Source: an uncultured Oscillospiraceae bacterium (lineage in GTDB: Bacteria > Bacillota > Clostridia > Oscillospirales > Oscillospiraceae). From it: a DNA stretch of 6,703 nucleotides. Below the pieces are notes generated by a model. That model was given only the letters and a program-made list of their open reading frames with translations. It was not told where the DNA came from and ran no database searches. Shown here piece by piece: positions 5,877-6,703 of the stretch. Numbering within the stretch: position 1 is the stretch's first letter; each line of letters begins with the position of its first letter. Location of the stretch: assembly GCA_900751035.1 (NCBI GenBank), contig CAADSF010000010.1:1-6703 (forward strand), in the 5' to 3' direction. The position numbers and the translations under genes were made by a program.

Positions 5877-6092
5877 TTGAACACATCAAGCATCAAAAAT
5901 TTTGACGAGCTGCCGCTGTTTCTCAACGCGCAGCTTGTCTCCCGCACGCTGGGCGTATCGCCGTCGAGCGCCTACGAGCTTCTGCACGAGGACGGCTTCC
6001 CGTCGTTGCGGATTGGCAGCCGGCTTGTCGTACCGAAGGAGCAGTTCCGTCTCTGGGTGGAGCGGCAGACGGGAGGCGCGCATGAGGAATAA
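5877..6092 (+). CDS. Excisionase-family helix-turn-helix protein (71 aa)
   Basis: This is a short MerR/Xis-like winged-helix protein: LFLNAQLVSRTLGVSPSSAY, then ELLHEDGFPSLRIGSRLVVPKEQFRLWVERQ, the standard layout of a recognition helix (VSRTLGVSPSSAYELL) followed by a wing (FPSLRIGSRLVVPK) and a final helix. Known members bend DNA with tyrosine or serine recombinases in element excision, or act as small regulators. It starts at TTG 5877 behind GGAGG (5862-5866); no ATG or GTG start codon is available at the N-terminus of this frame. The weak start, the leader attenuator and the anti-SD sequence together point to tight expression control. Its 3' end overlaps the next gene by 11 bases, so the two are translationally coupled. 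No integrase is visible in the window, so an excision role is inferred from family only. Confidence 0.8.
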   Translation: MNTSSIKNFDELPLFLNAQLVSRTLGVSPSSAYELLHEDGFPSLRIGSRLVVPKEQFRLWVERQTGGAHEE

Positions 6093-6531
6093 GTATTACA
6101 CGTCGCGCGATCCGATTAAAAACTACTTTCCTCTGCCGAATGAGGTTTTCGCCCTCGGTCTCTCACCGGGCGCGTTGGCGGTCTACAGCTACCTGATGTA
6201 CATTGAGGATCGGACGACATATCAGTGCCATGCAAGCTACAAAACGATTGGTAAAGCCGTCAATATGAGCCCGAACACGGTACGCAAATATGTGACCGAA
6301 CTGGTCGAACGAGGACTGATTCAAACGGAGCACACAAGCATCATCACACAGGATGGTCGAAAACAAAATGGGAGCCTTCTGTACACGCTTCTGCCCATTC
6401 AGTTCTCTATCCAGCAGTTTTACGAGCAAAAGCTTGCAAAGCTGGACGCGGAATGCGAGCAGGAACGCATCCGAAAGCGGTTGGAAGCGTTCCAACAGGC
6501 GCAGCAGGAAACCGCCTGTCCGCCCGCGTGA
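6082..6531 (+). CDS. Helix-turn-helix / replication-initiator-A-like protein (149 aa)
   Basis: The N-terminal half has the RepA_N-like pattern YYTSRDPIKNYFPLPNEVF, then LGLSPGALAVYSYLMYIEDR, and a winged-helix segment YKTIGKAVNMSPNTVRKYV with TELVERGLIQTE, in which MSPNTVRKYV is the likely recognition helix. The C-terminal half is a charged helix (EQKLAKLDAECEQERIRKRLE), possibly coiled-coil. At 149 residues it is shorter than full plasmid initiators, so it is either a regulator or a short initiator of a mobilisable element. I start it at ATG 6082, behind GGAGG (6072-6076); the frame is open further upstream from 5902, but that part overlaps the excisionase gene and is a shadow. In Firmicute elements such a gene often stands between a xis-like gene and a MobA/MobL relaxase, which would lie beyond the window edge. 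Confidence 0.75.
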   Translation: MRNKYYTSRDPIKNYFPLPNEVFALGLSPGALAVYSYLMYIEDRTTYQCHASYKTIGKAVNMSPNTVRKYVTELVERGLIQTEHTSIITQDGRKQNGSLLYTLLPIQFSIQQFYEQKLAKLDAECEQERIRKRLEAFQQAQQETACPPA

Positions 6532-6572
6532 GCCGCGTGTCGCGGCTGTGTCCGGTTTTCCGGGCACAGCCG
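6531..6572 (+). repeat. Two overlapping GC-rich hairpins after the HTH gene
   Basis: The first is AGCCGCG (6531-6537) with CGCGGCT (6541-6547), loop TGT. The second is CGGCTGTGTCCGG (6543-6555) with CCGGGCACAGCCG (6560-6572), 13 pairs with one G-U/G-T, loop TTTT. They share bases 6543-6547 and so exclude each other. No T-run follows on the plus strand, so a normal terminator is unlikely; the element may mark an oriT or control readthrough to the next gene. Four CCGG tetramers and a repeated ACCGGA (6584-6589, 6598-6603) follow. I find no convincing coding sequence between 6532 and 6703. Confidence 0.55.
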
Positions 6573-6703
6573 GGCGCGTACCCACCGGAAACCCAAAACC
6601 GGACGTTGCGCCGATGTGCGGGAGAACAGAAAATTCGACCAGAGCCCAGCACAGCGGGTTCGGCCGAAAGAGGAAATGCGGCGAACGTGGGAAACACCGA
6701 AAC

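Noticed and set aside
5902..6081. 60-codon N-terminal extension of the HTH gene
   Set aside because: It lies entirely within the excisionase gene in another frame, has an Arg/Ser-rich shadow composition, and a good GGAGG points to ATG 6082.
6614..6703. Open frame from ATG 6614 to the window edge, or ATG 6676
   Set aside because: Both are too short to judge, the first has no ribosome binding site and a very basic product, and the second has an AGAGGA placed only about two bases before the ATG.

Overview
The window looks like a piece of a Gram-positive, probably gut-type Clostridia (Oscillospiraceae/Ruminococcaceae-like) genome, cut from an accessory region that joins phage defence genes to a mobile-element module. 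This placement is an inference from the gene families (BrxL of a BREX system, a DUF6076-type protein, a short excisionase-like HTH protein followed by a replication-initiator-like HTH protein), the strong GGAGG ribosome binding sites and the moderate GC content. No taxonomic marker is present.

Region 1 (1-4379, plus strand) is one apparent operon. It opens with the C-terminal third of BrxL, whose 5' part lies outside the window, normally the last core gene of a BREX phage-exclusion operon. Three closely spaced genes follow: an 844-residue zinc-ribbon/single-membrane-helix/TPR-like protein, a 114-residue protein with a Myb/SANT-like C-terminal helix-turn-helix, and a 250-residue protein of the uracil-DNA glycosylase superfamily. 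A strong hairpin at 4421-4450 closes the operon. The three genes behind brxL are not among the core BREX genes I know and are the best candidates here for an undescribed defence accessory module.

Region 2 (4454-5413, minus strand) is a convergent gene for a DUF6076-like protein with a CGNR-like zinc finger near its C-terminus.

Region 3 (5414-5876) is a long intergenic and leader region. It has a promoter-like TTGACA element, a 10-bp inverted repeat close to the predicted transcript start, overlapping short reading frames, and a terminator-like hairpin with a T-run just before the next gene. The 3' arm of that terminator also contains an exact anti-Shine-Dalgarno sequence for the excisionase gene. 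The layout suggests a conditional attenuator.

Region 4 (5877-6703, plus strand) carries an excisionase-like gene (TTG start) overlapping a replication-initiator/HTH gene, then a GC-rich double hairpin. In related Firmicute elements a relaxase gene often follows, so the window edge may lie next to an oriT. I could not identify a coding sequence after 6531.
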